Source: DATAZK01 sp963731205 (GTDB taxonomy: Bacteria; Actinomycetota; Actinomycetes; Frankiales; Frankiaceae). From it: a stretch of DNA of 64,000 nt. The translations under genes and the position numbers were made by a program. Of this stretch, positions 16,366 to 23,927 are shown piece after piece (within the stretch, counting starts at the first letter, position 1; each line of letters opens with the position of its first letter). The notes under the pieces are model-generated. The model saw only the letters and a list, made by a program, of their open reading frames with translations. It was not told the DNA's origin and did not search any database. Location of the stretch: NCBI GenBank assembly GCA_963731205.1, contig CAVSUJ010000002.1:1-64000 (forward strand), in the 5' to 3' direction.

Positions 16366-17952
16366 CTAGTCGGGCGCCTGCAGCTTGCGCTTGACGATCT
16401 TGCCCGTCTCGTTGCGCGGCAGTTCGTCGATGAAGTGCACTTCGCGCGGCACCTTGTGGCGAGCCAGCTTGTCCTTGACCAGCGCCTTGATCTCGTCCTC
16501 GCTCACCGACTTCGAGCCTTTGACGACGTACGCGACGAGCCGCTGGCCCATCTTCTCGTCATCCACCCCGACGACTGCCGCCTCGCGTACCGCGGGGTGC
16601 TTGCTGAGCAACTCCTCGACCTCAGCGGGGAAGACGTTCTCCCCGCCCGAGACGATCATCTCGTCGTCCCGGCCCTCGATGAACAGGCGCCCCTGGGCGT
16701 CGAAGCGGCCGAGGTCGCCGCTCGCGACGAGATCCCCGAGCCGGTCCTTGTCCTCGCCACCCGTATAACCCGTGAAGAGCAAGGGATTGCCGACGAAGAT
16801 GCGGCCGACCTCGCCCTCGGCAACCCGCTTGCCCTCTGGATCGACGAGCTTGATCGTGGTGCCGAGCAGCAGGCGGCCGGCGGTGCCCGGCGCCTCCCGC
16901 AGATCGGCCGGGGAGGCCACCGTCGCGTAGGCCACCTCGGTGGAGCCGTAGAGGTTGTAGACCACCTCGCCGAACGCGTCCATGAACCGGGTCGAGAGTT
17001 CCCCTGGCAACGCCGAACCGCTCACCGCCACGATCTTCAGTGACGAGGTGTCGTAGCCCTGGCGGGTCTGCTCGGGAAGCTCGAGCATCCGCTGCATCAT
17101 CACCGGGACGACGACGAGCGCGCTGGCCTGATGCTCTTCCACGAGCGCGAGCAGCTGCTCGGGATCGAAGCGCCGCGACAGCACGAGGGTGCTCGACAGC
17201 AGCAGTCCGAGCCCGAGGTGCGCGAGCCCCCAGGCATGAAAGAGCGGCGCCGCGATAACGGTCGTTTCCCTTGATTTCAAAGGGATTCCGGACAGGAACG
17301 CGGCCGCCGGCTCGAGGCCTTGGATGGAACGTGACGCGCCCTTCGGAGTACCGGTCGTGCCGCTGGTGAGGATCACCTGCCGCCCGCGATGCACGGGACG
17401 GGTCAGCTGCGCCGCGGTGCCGGCGAGCTCGCGAAGGGTGAGCTGCTCGACCTCACCGTCGCTCCATCCGACGACCCGCAGCAGATCCGCGGGCGCCTCG
17501 GCAAGCAGCTTGTCGAACTCCTCGTCATAGATGACGGCTTGGATGCCCTCCCGATCCATCACGTCGCCCAGCTGCTCGGCGCCGAATCCGGTGTTCAGCA
17601 GCACGGCATCGGCACCGGCCTTGGCCACGGCCGACAGTGCGATCGGCATCCATCGGGAGTTGCGCATCAGCAGGCCCACCGAGCCGCCGTCGCGTACTCC
17701 GCGCTCAGCGAGGCCGGTCGCGACCGCCGACGAGGCCTCGTCGACCTCGCGGAAGGTCATGGAGCCGAGCTCGTCGATGAGCGCCGGCTCGTGGGGGTAG
17801 CGGGCAGCGCCGGCCGCCCAGCCGGCTGCCGGCGTGAAACCCCATCGCAGCAGGGCAAGGCCCATCCCGAGCATGCGATCCGGCCGCGCCGGCCGAGCCG
17901 CCCCCGCGCCGGCCAGCACCCGGATCGCGGTGAATTGCGATGAGATCCCCAT
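16366..17952 (-). CDS. Acyl-CoA synthetase (FadD family)
   Basis: A 528-residue adenylate-forming enzyme that activates a carboxylic acid via an acyl-AMP. The P-loop-like motif is LTSGTTGTPKGAS, with later NLYGSTEVAYAT, SGDLGRFD, GRDDEMIVSGGENVFP and a C-terminal PRNETGKIVKRKL containing the catalytic Lys. I use ATG 17952; the frame remains open upstream but only as antisense of the Nudix gene. Chain length or aromatic specificity cannot be read. It is convergent with pncB and divergent from the Nudix regulator. Confidence 0.88.
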   Translation of the reverse strand: MGISSQFTAIRVLAGAGAARPARPDRMLGMGLALLRWGFTPAAGWAAGAARYPHEPALIDELGSMTFREVDEASSAVATGLAERGVRDGGSVGLLMRNSRWMPIALSAVAKAGADAVLLNTGFGAEQLGDVMDREGIQAVIYDEEFDKLLAEAPADLLRVVGWSDGEVEQLTLRELAGTAAQLTRPVHRGRQVILTSGTTGTPKGASRSIQGLEPAAAFLSGIPLKSRETTVIAAPLFHAWGLAHLGLGLLLSSTLVLSRRFDPEQLLALVEEHQASALVVVPVMMQRMLELPEQTRQGYDTSSLKIVAVSGSALPGELSTRFMDAFGEVVYNLYGSTEVAYATVASPADLREAPGTAGRLLLGTTIKLVDPEGKRVAEGEVGRIFVGNPLLFTGYTGGEDKDRLGDLVASGDLGRFDAQGRLFIEGRDDEMIVSGGENVFPAEVEELLSKHPAVREAAVVGVDDEKMGQRLVAYVVKGSKSVSEDEIKALVKDKLARHKVPREVHFIDELPRNETGKIVKRKLQAPD

Positions 17953-18006
17953 GTCGATCAGCCCTGCCCGCTCTGAGGTGCACTCACTCCCGCACGGTAG
18001 AGAACG

Positions 18007-18837
18007 GTGGACAATGAAGCTGTGACAGTCCGCGAGAGCCCGCCGGCGTCTCCCGAGCGGCTCGGCGAGATCGCGGTGAGCGTCGACGTCGTGCTGCTGA
18101 CGCTGCGCGCCGGGCGGCTGGCGATCCTGCTCGTCGCCGGTCGTGATCCGCGCGACCCGCTCAGCTGGGCGCTGCCCGGCGGACGCATCGACGTTTCCGA
18201 GAGCCTCGAGACGGCTGCCCGCCGGTCGTTGGCGGAGCAAGCCGGAGTGCAATCGCTGGCCGGGCATCTCGAGCAATTGCGTACCTACGGCGATCCGGGA
18301 CGCGACTCCCGCGGCCGCGTGGTCAGCGTCGGCTACCTCGCGCTGCTGCCCGACCTGCCGCGGCCGGCCGGAAGCCGGGGTGAGCAGGTGCGCTGGTGGC
18401 CGGTCGAAGACCTGATGCCCGCGGCACCGGAGGCACGCGAGGCGGCCCCCCGGCTCGCGTTCGACCATGCGACGATCATGGAGGACGGGATCGAGCGCGC
18501 CCGGGCGAAGCTCGAATACACCTCTCTCGCCGCGGCATTCGTCGACGAACCGTTCACCCTCGCGGAGCTGCGCCGCGTGTACGAAGCCGCCTGGGGCGTG
18601 CCGCTCGACGCCCCGAACTTCCGGCGCAAGGTGCTGAGCACGCCGGGATTCGTGCTGCCGATGGGAGAGCGCTCGGTGCGCCCGGGCGGTGGTCGGCCTG
18701 CCGAGCTCTACCGCCGGGGTGATGCGCTCGTGCTCTCGCCGCCGCTGCTGCGACCCGGCTGGGGCCCTACGGGACGCTCCGGCGTCCGGTGGGTCCGGGT
18801 CGCCGACGCCTGGGCCGCCGGCGTGAGCCGGATGTAG
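18007..18837 (+). CDS. Nudix-domain protein with winged-helix tail, NrtR-like regulator
   Basis: Residues 20-150 form a Nudix fold; residues 165-235 (TSLAAAFVDEPFTLAELRRVYEAAWG, then DAPNFRRKVL) form the winged helix of NrtR-type regulators. The Nudix box at 59-81 has lost key acidic residues: the expected RE reads RS and the EE reads EQ, so hydrolase activity is doubtful while ligand binding may remain. NrtR proteins bind ADP-ribose and repress NAD-metabolism genes; pncB is 1.7 kb away. Start GTG 18007 or GTG 18022 are both possible. The 3' end overlaps the convergent SDR gene by 130 bp. Confidence 0.78.
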   Translation: MDNEAVTVRESPPASPERLGEIAVSVDVVLLTLRAGRLAILLVAGRDPRDPLSWALPGGRIDVSESLETAARRSLAEQAGVQSLAGHLEQLRTYGDPGRDSRGRVVSVGYLALLPDLPRPAGSRGEQVRWWPVEDLMPAAPEAREAAPRLAFDHATIMEDGIERARAKLEYTSLAAAFVDEPFTLAELRRVYEAAWGVPLDAPNFRRKVLSTPGFVLPMGERSVRPGGGRPAELYRRGDALVLSPPLLRPGWGPTGRSGVRWVRVADAWAAGVSRM

Positions 18838-19508
18838 CCGAGGCTGACATGCGCCGGCCGGCTGACGACATAGCCGATCACGTCGGCCACGTCAGCTGCC
18901 GTGAGCGGCTTCAAGCCCGTGTAGACCCGATCCGCCGCTTCCTGAGATCCCAGACGTACCAGGGAGAATTCCGTCTCCACCAGCCCGGGGGCGATCTCCG
19001 CAACGCGCACGCCGGTGCCGAGCAGTTCCAGGCGCAGCGTCTCGGCGAACGCGTGCTCGGCATGCTTGGCCGCGGTATACCCGGCGCCGCCGTCGTAGAC
19101 CTCGGTGCCCGCGACGGAGCCGATGACCACGATCTGACCCACCGCTGCCTTGACCGCGGCCAGCAGTGCCCGGGTCACCCGCAGCGTGCCCAGCACGTTG
19201 GACTGGAACATCTGCAACCACTGGGCTTCGTCGGCCTGCTCGATCGGGTCGAGACCCAGGGCGCCGCCGGCGTTGTTCACCAGAACGTCGCAGCGCTCGA
19301 TGCCCGCCGCGAACAACTGCACCGACGCGGGATCGGTGACGTCGAGCGGTCGCACCTCAGCGGCGGGGCCGCAGGCCGCTGCTACTTCTGCCAGCCGGTC
19401 GAGCCGGCGCGCGCCGAGGATGACGCGATATCCCTGGGCGGCCAGAGTCTGCGCGGTGGCAGCTCCGATACCGCTACTTGCTCCGGTGACGACCGCGATG
19501 CGTTCCAC
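18708..19508 (-). CDS. Short-chain dehydrogenase/reductase
   Basis: A 266-residue classical SDR. TGASSGIG at residues 8-15 binds NAD(P), NNAGG is the NAG motif, the catalytic Ser lies in VIGSVAG and the catalytic Tyr/Lys in YTAAK. The body resembles the NADP-dependent L-allo-threonine dehydrogenase (YdfG) group, with SRPAHVSLGYIRLTP near its end. After that point about 35 residues of Ser/Gly/Arg-rich sequence extend antisense into the Nudix gene, so the native stop may have been lost. Start GTG 19508. Confidence 0.85.
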   Translation of the reverse strand: MERIAVVTGASSGIGAATAQTLAAQGYRVILGARRLDRLAEVAAACGPAAEVRPLDVTDPASVQLFAAGIERCDVLVNNAGGALGLDPIEQADEAQWLQMFQSNVLGTLRVTRALLAAVKAAVGQIVVIGSVAGTEVYDGGAGYTAAKHAEHAFAETLRLELLGTGVRVAEIAPGLVETEFSLVRLGSQEAADRVYTGLKPLTAADVADVIGYVVSRPAHVSLGYIRLTPAAQASATRTHRTPERPVGPQPGRSSGGESTSASPRR

Positions 19509-19532
19509 GGCCCCATCCTTGCGGATGGACCG

Positions 19533-19829
19533 TCAGGCGGGCTGAGCGACCGGGAGCATCCGGCTGAGGCCGGCCTCTTCGAATGCGGCGAAGACCGGCG
19601 GCGAGACCCGCAGGGTCAGCCGATCGTTCAGGTAGTGCCAGGCGCCGACGATCACGCCGACGACGGGCGCGGCCACGTCGGTGACTTCGGACATCTCGAT
19701 GACGACGGGATTGCGGGCGTACGCGGCACGAGACGTCGCATCCCGTAGCTGGCCTGCCGTCCCCGAGTCGAGCGCCCCCCAAAGAGCGATGACCGTGGGC
19801 TCACCATTGGTGGGCTCCCTGAGTGACAT
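19533..19829 (-). CDS. STAS-domain protein, anti-sigma-factor-antagonist-like
   Basis: About 98 residues with the STAS layout: VIALWGALDSGTAGQLRDATSRA, then VVIEMSEVTDVAAPVVGVI and LRVSPPVFAAFEEAGLSRML. In SpoIIAA-type antagonists the segment after the third strand carries a phosphorylated Ser; here the corresponding VTDVAAPVVG has Ala/Pro, so phospho-switching is unlikely. It lies 24 bp upstream of the SDR gene. Start ATG 19829 is chosen over GTG 19832. No partner kinase is nearby. Confidence 0.65.
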   Translation of the reverse strand: MSLREPTNGEPTVIALWGALDSGTAGQLRDATSRAAYARNPVVIEMSEVTDVAAPVVGVIVGAWHYLNDRLTLRVSPPVFAAFEEAGLSRMLPVAQPA

Positions 19830-19923
19830 CACCTTCTTGCCATCGGCCGTCGCGCGAGATGATGAGTAGGGCCGTTAGTCTCTAACTCCCTCACTTTGGA
19901 TGGGCCAAAAACAAGGAGCGAAA

Positions 19924-20373
19924 ATGGCGGCATCGGACAGCGCACGGGGCCTGCTCAAGGACTTCCGAAACTTCATCATGCGCGGAAATGTCCTGGACCT
20001 CGCGGTCGCGGTCATCATCGGTGCCGCCTTCAACGCGGTCGTGCAATCGCTGGTCAAAAACGTGATCCTGCGCCTGGTCGGCGCCATTGCCGGCAAGCCG
20101 GACTTCAGCAGCCTTTACTTCACCATCAACAAGAGTCAGATCGCCTACGGGCAATTCATCACCGACCTGTTGAACTTCCTCATCGTCGCCGCCGCCGTCT
20201 TCCTGATCGTGCGCGTATTCCAGGCGCTGCAGGACCGTCGCCGCAAGGGAGACATCGACCCGGAGGACGGCCCCGCCCCCACCGACGAGGCGCTGCTGCT
20301 CGCCGAGATCCGCGACCTGCTCCAGGCCCAGGCAGGGCGGCCGGCGACCCCGCCGTCAGCTCCCACCGCGTAA
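19924..20373 (+). CDS. mscL: Large-conductance mechanosensitive channel MscL
   Basis: A 149-residue MscL, a pentameric safety valve opening under membrane tension during osmotic downshock. The N-terminal LLKDFRNFIMRGNVLDLAVAVIIGAAFN is the diagnostic amphipathic helix plus first transmembrane helix; the second spans about residues 70-92. The C-terminus is a charged helix. I start at ATG 19924, preceded by AAGGAG, rather than at the longer frame. A GC-rich hairpin follows at 20388-20413. Confidence 0.95.
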   Translation: MAASDSARGLLKDFRNFIMRGNVLDLAVAVIIGAAFNAVVQSLVKNVILRLVGAIAGKPDFSSLYFTINKSQIAYGQFITDLLNFLIVAAAVFLIVRVFQALQDRRRKGDIDPEDGPAPTDEALLLAEIRDLLQAQAGRPATPPSAPTA

Positions 20374-20387
20374 CCAGCGTTCGCGTG

Positions 20388-20413
20388 GCAGGGTGGGCGG
20401 GTGCCCACCCTGC
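20388..20413. terminator. Hairpin between mscL and mshC that encloses the mshC start
   Basis: GCAGGGTGGGC (20388-20398) and GCCCACCCTGC (20403-20413) form a perfect 11-bp stem with a 4-nt loop. It is 14 bp after the mscL stop, so it may terminate that transcript, but it has no T-tract. The annotated mshC GTG (20401-20403) lies at the loop and stem edge, so the structure could also hide the mshC start site. Confidence 0.5.
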
Positions 20414-21519
20414 AACTCGCCGGATCCCCGCTGCCGGTCATCGGCCGGGCCCGGATGTACGTCTGCGGGATCACCCCGTATGACGTGACGCACCTCGGTC
20501 ACGCGGCCACGTTCGTCTGGTCCGACCTCGCCGTCCGGATCCTGCACGGCTTGTGCAACGTGCCGGTCGACGTGTGCCGCAACGTCACCGACGTCGACGA
20601 GGACATGCTCGCCGCCGCCCGGCGGGCCGAGGTGCATTACGACCAGCTTGCCGCCGTGCAGCAGTTCGACTTCGAGCAGGACATGGCGGCGCTCGGGGTG
20701 CGCGCCCCGACGTTCGCCCCGCGGGTCCATCAGCACGTCGACGACGTCATCGCGCTCGCAGCGGCGCTGCTCGAGCGGGGCGTCGCCTATGAGAGCGGCG
20801 GCGGTGTCTGGTTTCGCGGCGACGGTGTCGCCTCCCGCGCCGGGCTGACCGACGAGCAGGCCATCCAGCTCGGACGCGACGGCGGTCACCCTGCCGACGA
20901 GCCCGGCCGGGCCGACCATTTCGACGTACCCATCTGGCAGCACGCCGAGGAAGCCAGCGAGCCGGCATGGCCGAGCCCGTGGGGTCCCGGCCGTCCGGGA
21001 TGGCATGCCGGTTGCACGGTGATGGCGCTCGCGCGACTGGGATCGAGTCTGGATCTGCACGCCGGCGGCGCCGATCTGCGCTACCCGCACCACGCCTACG
21101 AGAGCGCGATGGCCGAATCCGTCTCCGGCGTCACGCCCTTCGCCCGGGCCTGGATGCACGTCGGAACGGTGCGCATCGGCGGCCGGAAGATGGCCAAGTC
21201 GACCGGCAATCTCGTGCTGGTGCGCGACCTGCTGAAGACCACCCGCCCGGCAGCGCTGCGCCTGGCGTTACTCGACCGTCCATGGGCGCAGGCATGGGAT
21301 TTCAGCGACGGCGTGCTCGCGGCTGCCGATCGACGGCTGGACGACCTCTACAGCGCCGCCGGGCAGCCCGGCGAGGCGCCCGAGTCCGTCACGAAGGCGA
21401 TGACGAGCGCGCTGCTGAGCAATCTCGACGTCACCGGTGCCCTCGACGTCGTGCTGGACGCCCCTGCGGCCGGGGGTGCTGCGCGCCAGCTCGTACGGCT
21501 GCTCGGCCTTCCGGCCTGA
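20401..21519 (+). CDS. mshC: Mycothiol ligase MshC (Cys-GlcN-Ins ligase)
   Basis: A 372-residue relative of cysteinyl-tRNA synthetase lacking the tRNA-binding domain, as in MshC, which joins cysteine to GlcN-Ins in mycothiol synthesis. HIGH-like THLGHAAT follows RMYVCGITPYD (zinc Cys), and the KMSKS-like loop is KMAKSTGN; further zinc ligands lie in GWHAGCTVMA and GGADLRYPHH. It is shorter than typical MshC at the N-terminus. The only in-frame start is GTG 20401 because a stop lies at 20371. A paralogue or a cysteinyl-tRNA synthetase fragment is less likely given the compact size. Confidence 0.83.
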   Translation: MPTLQLAGSPLPVIGRARMYVCGITPYDVTHLGHAATFVWSDLAVRILHGLCNVPVDVCRNVTDVDEDMLAAARRAEVHYDQLAAVQQFDFEQDMAALGVRAPTFAPRVHQHVDDVIALAAALLERGVAYESGGGVWFRGDGVASRAGLTDEQAIQLGRDGGHPADEPGRADHFDVPIWQHAEEASEPAWPSPWGPGRPGWHAGCTVMALARLGSSLDLHAGGADLRYPHHAYESAMAESVSGVTPFARAWMHVGTVRIGGRKMAKSTGNLVLVRDLLKTTRPAALRLALLDRPWAQAWDFSDGVLAAADRRLDDLYSAAGQPGEAPESVTKAMTSALLSNLDVTGALDVVLDAPAAGGAARQLVRLLGLPA

Positions 21520-21547
21520 CGCCTCCTCCGTTGATGGCGAAAAGCCT

Positions 21548-22204
21548 CTAGAACGTTGACCTTTTGCCGTCATCCAGTACGCGGAACTCGATGTCCTGCT
21601 CGCTCGAATAGCGGCGGTAGATGTTGTAGTAAAGGTCGGTCGTGGCGAGCATCCCGTCGTGCACCGGCACCACGGCTTTCGGGGCCACCTGTTGCAAATA
21701 GCTGACGGTCTCGGCTGCGCGTAACCACGGGGCGGCAGTAGGAATGGCGAGCACCTGCACCGGCTCCGGCGGCGGCGTGTAGGCATCGCCCGAGTACGCG
21801 AACAGGCCGGCGATGGCGTAACCGACATTGGGCGGAGTCGGAAAGCCCGGCGCAATGTCGGCGTGACGGCCGCCGTAGACCGCAATGGACGCGCCGGCCA
21901 CGCTGAGATCGTCGCCCGCATTCACGGCGCGCGCACTCACCCCCAACTCCCCCAGCTGCGCCGCGCTCGCCGGGTCGGCGATCACCTCGGCCTGCGGATT
22001 CGATGCCAGCAGCGCGGTGACCCGGGCGGGATCCAGATGGTCCGGATGCTGATGGGTGAACAGGACGGCGCTCAGCTCCGTCAGTGATTCGAACCCCGCC
22101 GAGAACCCTCCCGGATCGAGCAGGATGCGTACCTCGCCCAGCTCGATCAGCAGGCACGAGTGGCGAAACTTCGACAGCGTCAGCGTCCTGGAGGCGTCGG
22201 TCAT
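21548..22204 (-). CDS. UlaG-like metallo-beta-lactamase-fold hydrolase
   Basis: A 218-residue MBL-fold protein. The metal motif is FTHQHPDHLD, with a leading SKFRHSCLLIELGEVRILLDPG and a later YSGDAY and PVHDGM. This pattern is that of the UlaG/YtnP-like metal-dependent hydrolases with broad, mostly unassigned substrates. It is convergent with mshC, ending 28 bp after it. No link to mycothiol can be shown from sequence. Confidence 0.8.
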   Translation of the reverse strand: MTDASRTLTLSKFRHSCLLIELGEVRILLDPGGFSAGFESLTELSAVLFTHQHPDHLDPARVTALLASNPQAEVIADPASAAQLGELGVSARAVNAGDDLSVAGASIAVYGGRHADIAPGFPTPPNVGYAIAGLFAYSGDAYTPPPEPVQVLAIPTAAPWLRAAETVSYLQQVAPKAVVPVHDGMLATTDLYYNIYRRYSSEQDIEFRVLDDGKRSTF

Positions 22205-22256
22205 AGCGCCCGTTCTACCCCCGACTCATGTGCGATCACATGGCAGGCTGTCTCGG

Positions 22257-23044
22257 GTGGGCCCCCTCGGTGCGTTGGCCGTCGTCGGGGCGGGATTCGC
22301 GGCCGGGACGATCAACACGGTCGTGGGAAGCGGATCGCTGATCACTTACCCGGTGCTGGTGGCCCTGGGCTACAGCCCGCTCGTCGCCAATGTCAGCAAC
22401 ACCATCGGGCTCGCGCCCGGAAGCGTCAGCGGCTCGATCGGCTACCGGCGCGAACTCGTCGGGCAGCGCAGCCGGATGCTGCATCTCGGCGGCGTACGGG
22501 ATCGCCGGCGGCCTGACCGGCGGCTCGCTGCTGCTGGCCTGCACCCAAGGCGTTCTCCGACATCGTCCCCGGGCTGATCCTGCTGGCCGCGCTGCTGATG
22601 GCCTTCCAGCCGCGGATCGGCCGCTGGCTGCGAGCCCGTCAGGACGCCAAACAGGTGCACCCCGATGCCCTGCCGCGCCTCCCCCACCGCCGCGGGGTGC
22701 TGCCGGTCCTGGTCTTCGCCACCGGTGTCTACGGCGGCTACTTCGGCGCCGCGCAGGGCGTCATCCTGCTGGCGCTGCTGGGGCTGTTCCTGGACGACAC
22801 GCTGCAGCGGCTCAACGGTCTGAAGAACGTGATCACCGCCCTCGTGAACGGTGTCGCCGCGGTGCTGTTTGCGATTGCCAGCTCACCCGCGTGGGGCGCG
22901 GCCGGGATCCTGGCGCTGAGCTCGATCGTCGGGGCGCAGTTCGGGGCGGCGATGGCGCGGCGCATCCCCGAGCGGATCCTGCGAGCGGTCATCGTCGTAG
23001 GAGGCCTGACCATCGGCATCGTGCTGGCGGTCCGGCAAGCCTGA
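22257..23044 (+). pseudogene. TauE/SafE (TSUP) permease with two apparent frameshifts
   Basis: Three frames join to make one TSUP-type anion exporter. Frame one from GTG 22257 gives AGFAAGTINTVVGSGSLITYP and NTIGLAPGSVSGSIGYRREL. The next piece, GIAGGLTGGSLLLA, is in the +1 frame from about 22490, and SDIVPGLILLAALLMAFQP onward is in the +2 frame from about 22550, through GVYGGYFGAAQGVILLALLG to the stop at 23044. Removing one base near 22483-22490 and one near 22543-22552 restores about 260 residues and eight helices. Either the gene is dead or two base insertions were called in error. The 3' end overlaps the convergent MscS gene. Confidence 0.75.
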
Positions 23045-23743
23045 GGGCGCGGCCGCCTCTTTCGGGCGCGGGCCGACGGCGGCGGCGAGCAGGCCGGCAT
23101 TCGGCAGGCGCACCGGGCCCTCCTCGGTCTCCAGCGTCGTGTACAGCAGATCCATACCGACGACCGTGCCGTCGATCGGGCCGCCGAGCGCTCCGGAACG
23201 CACCCGGATGTGCTCTCCGACCGTGTAGGGACGTGCGAGCAGCAGCACCAGGCCGGCGAAGATGTTGCCCAGCGACTGCTGGGCGGCGATACCGACGATG
23301 ATCCCGGTGATCGCGCCGCCGACCAGAATCCTGCCGAGCGGCACCGAGAGCATTCCGAGCACGGCGAGCAGGGTGAAGAGGTAGCCGAAGAGCGTGATCA
23401 GCAGCCGTACGGTGGTGCCCGCCGAGGGGCCACCGCGGGCGCGCACCACCCGCTGTACCTCGTTGGCGGCGCTGCGGATGGCGAGCACGGCGAGGATGAC
23501 GAACGCGAGCGCGACCCCGCTCACGATCAGCTTGGTGCTGAGGTGGCGGCTCTTCAGGCCGTCGCCGTAGGCACTGCCGAACGAGAGCGCGATGATGGCG
23601 CCGAGCCCGGCCACCAGCGCGCGGCGAAAGTCCGGGCGGATCACCGAGTCGAGCCGCTGGGCTGCTCCGAGAGCGGCGTGCGTGTCAACCGGAAGCACCT
23701 CCAGCAGCTGCCGTCCTCGCCGACGTGACCAACCGCGTGACAC
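22883..23743 (-). CDS. MscS-family mechanosensitive channel, run-on C-terminus
   Basis: About 286 residues starting at GTG 23743, preceded by GGGAGGAG; the longer frame has no such site. Three or four helices are followed by the pore-lining segment VGGAITGIIVGIAAQQSLGNIFAG and the beta domain LARPYTVGEHIRVRSGALGGPIDGTVVGMDLLYTTLETEEGPVRLPNAGLL, both typical of MscS. After LAAAVGPRP the sequence becomes Arg/Asp-rich and lies antisense to the TSUP gene for 162 bp, so the native stop was probably lost or shifted. It would release solutes under osmotic shock. Confidence 0.78.
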   Translation of the reverse strand: MSRGWSRRRGRQLLEVLPVDTHAALGAAQRLDSVIRPDFRRALVAGLGAIIALSFGSAYGDGLKSRHLSTKLIVSGVALAFVILAVLAIRSAANEVQRVVRARGGPSAGTTVRLLITLFGYLFTLLAVLGMLSVPLGRILVGGAITGIIVGIAAQQSLGNIFAGLVLLLARPYTVGEHIRVRSGALGGPIDGTVVGMDLLYTTLETEEGPVRLPNAGLLAAAVGPRPKEAAAPSGLPDRQHDADGQASYDDDRSQDPLGDAPRHRRPELRPDDRAQRQDPGRAPRG

Positions 23744-23927
23744 CAGATCTCCTCCCTGCTCATTCGTGATCATTTTCGCGTAGCTACCCGCTATTGGACA
23801 CCGGAAAGGGTGTCAGGGAGTGCCACGATGCACGGCTGCCGCTGCGTGAGGCAGGATCAGGAGACGGGTCTTGCCGGCTCGTCCCGGGTCATCCCGATAC
23901 GTGCCGGCTCATCGCTGGGAGGACCGC

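Noticed and set aside
17953..18468. N-terminal extension of the acyl-CoA synthetase to 700 residues
   Set aside because: The extension is antisense to the Nudix regulator, has no family similarity, and the enzyme is complete from ATG 17952.
21531..21575. Possible terminator GGCGAAAAG ... CTTTTGCC between mshC and the MBL gene
   Set aside because: Arms are imperfect with a bulge and one arm lies inside the MBL coding sequence.
22080..22110. T-loop-like GATTCGAACCCC resembling part of a tRNA
   Set aside because: It lies inside the UlaG-like coding sequence and no acceptor or anticodon stem can be drawn.
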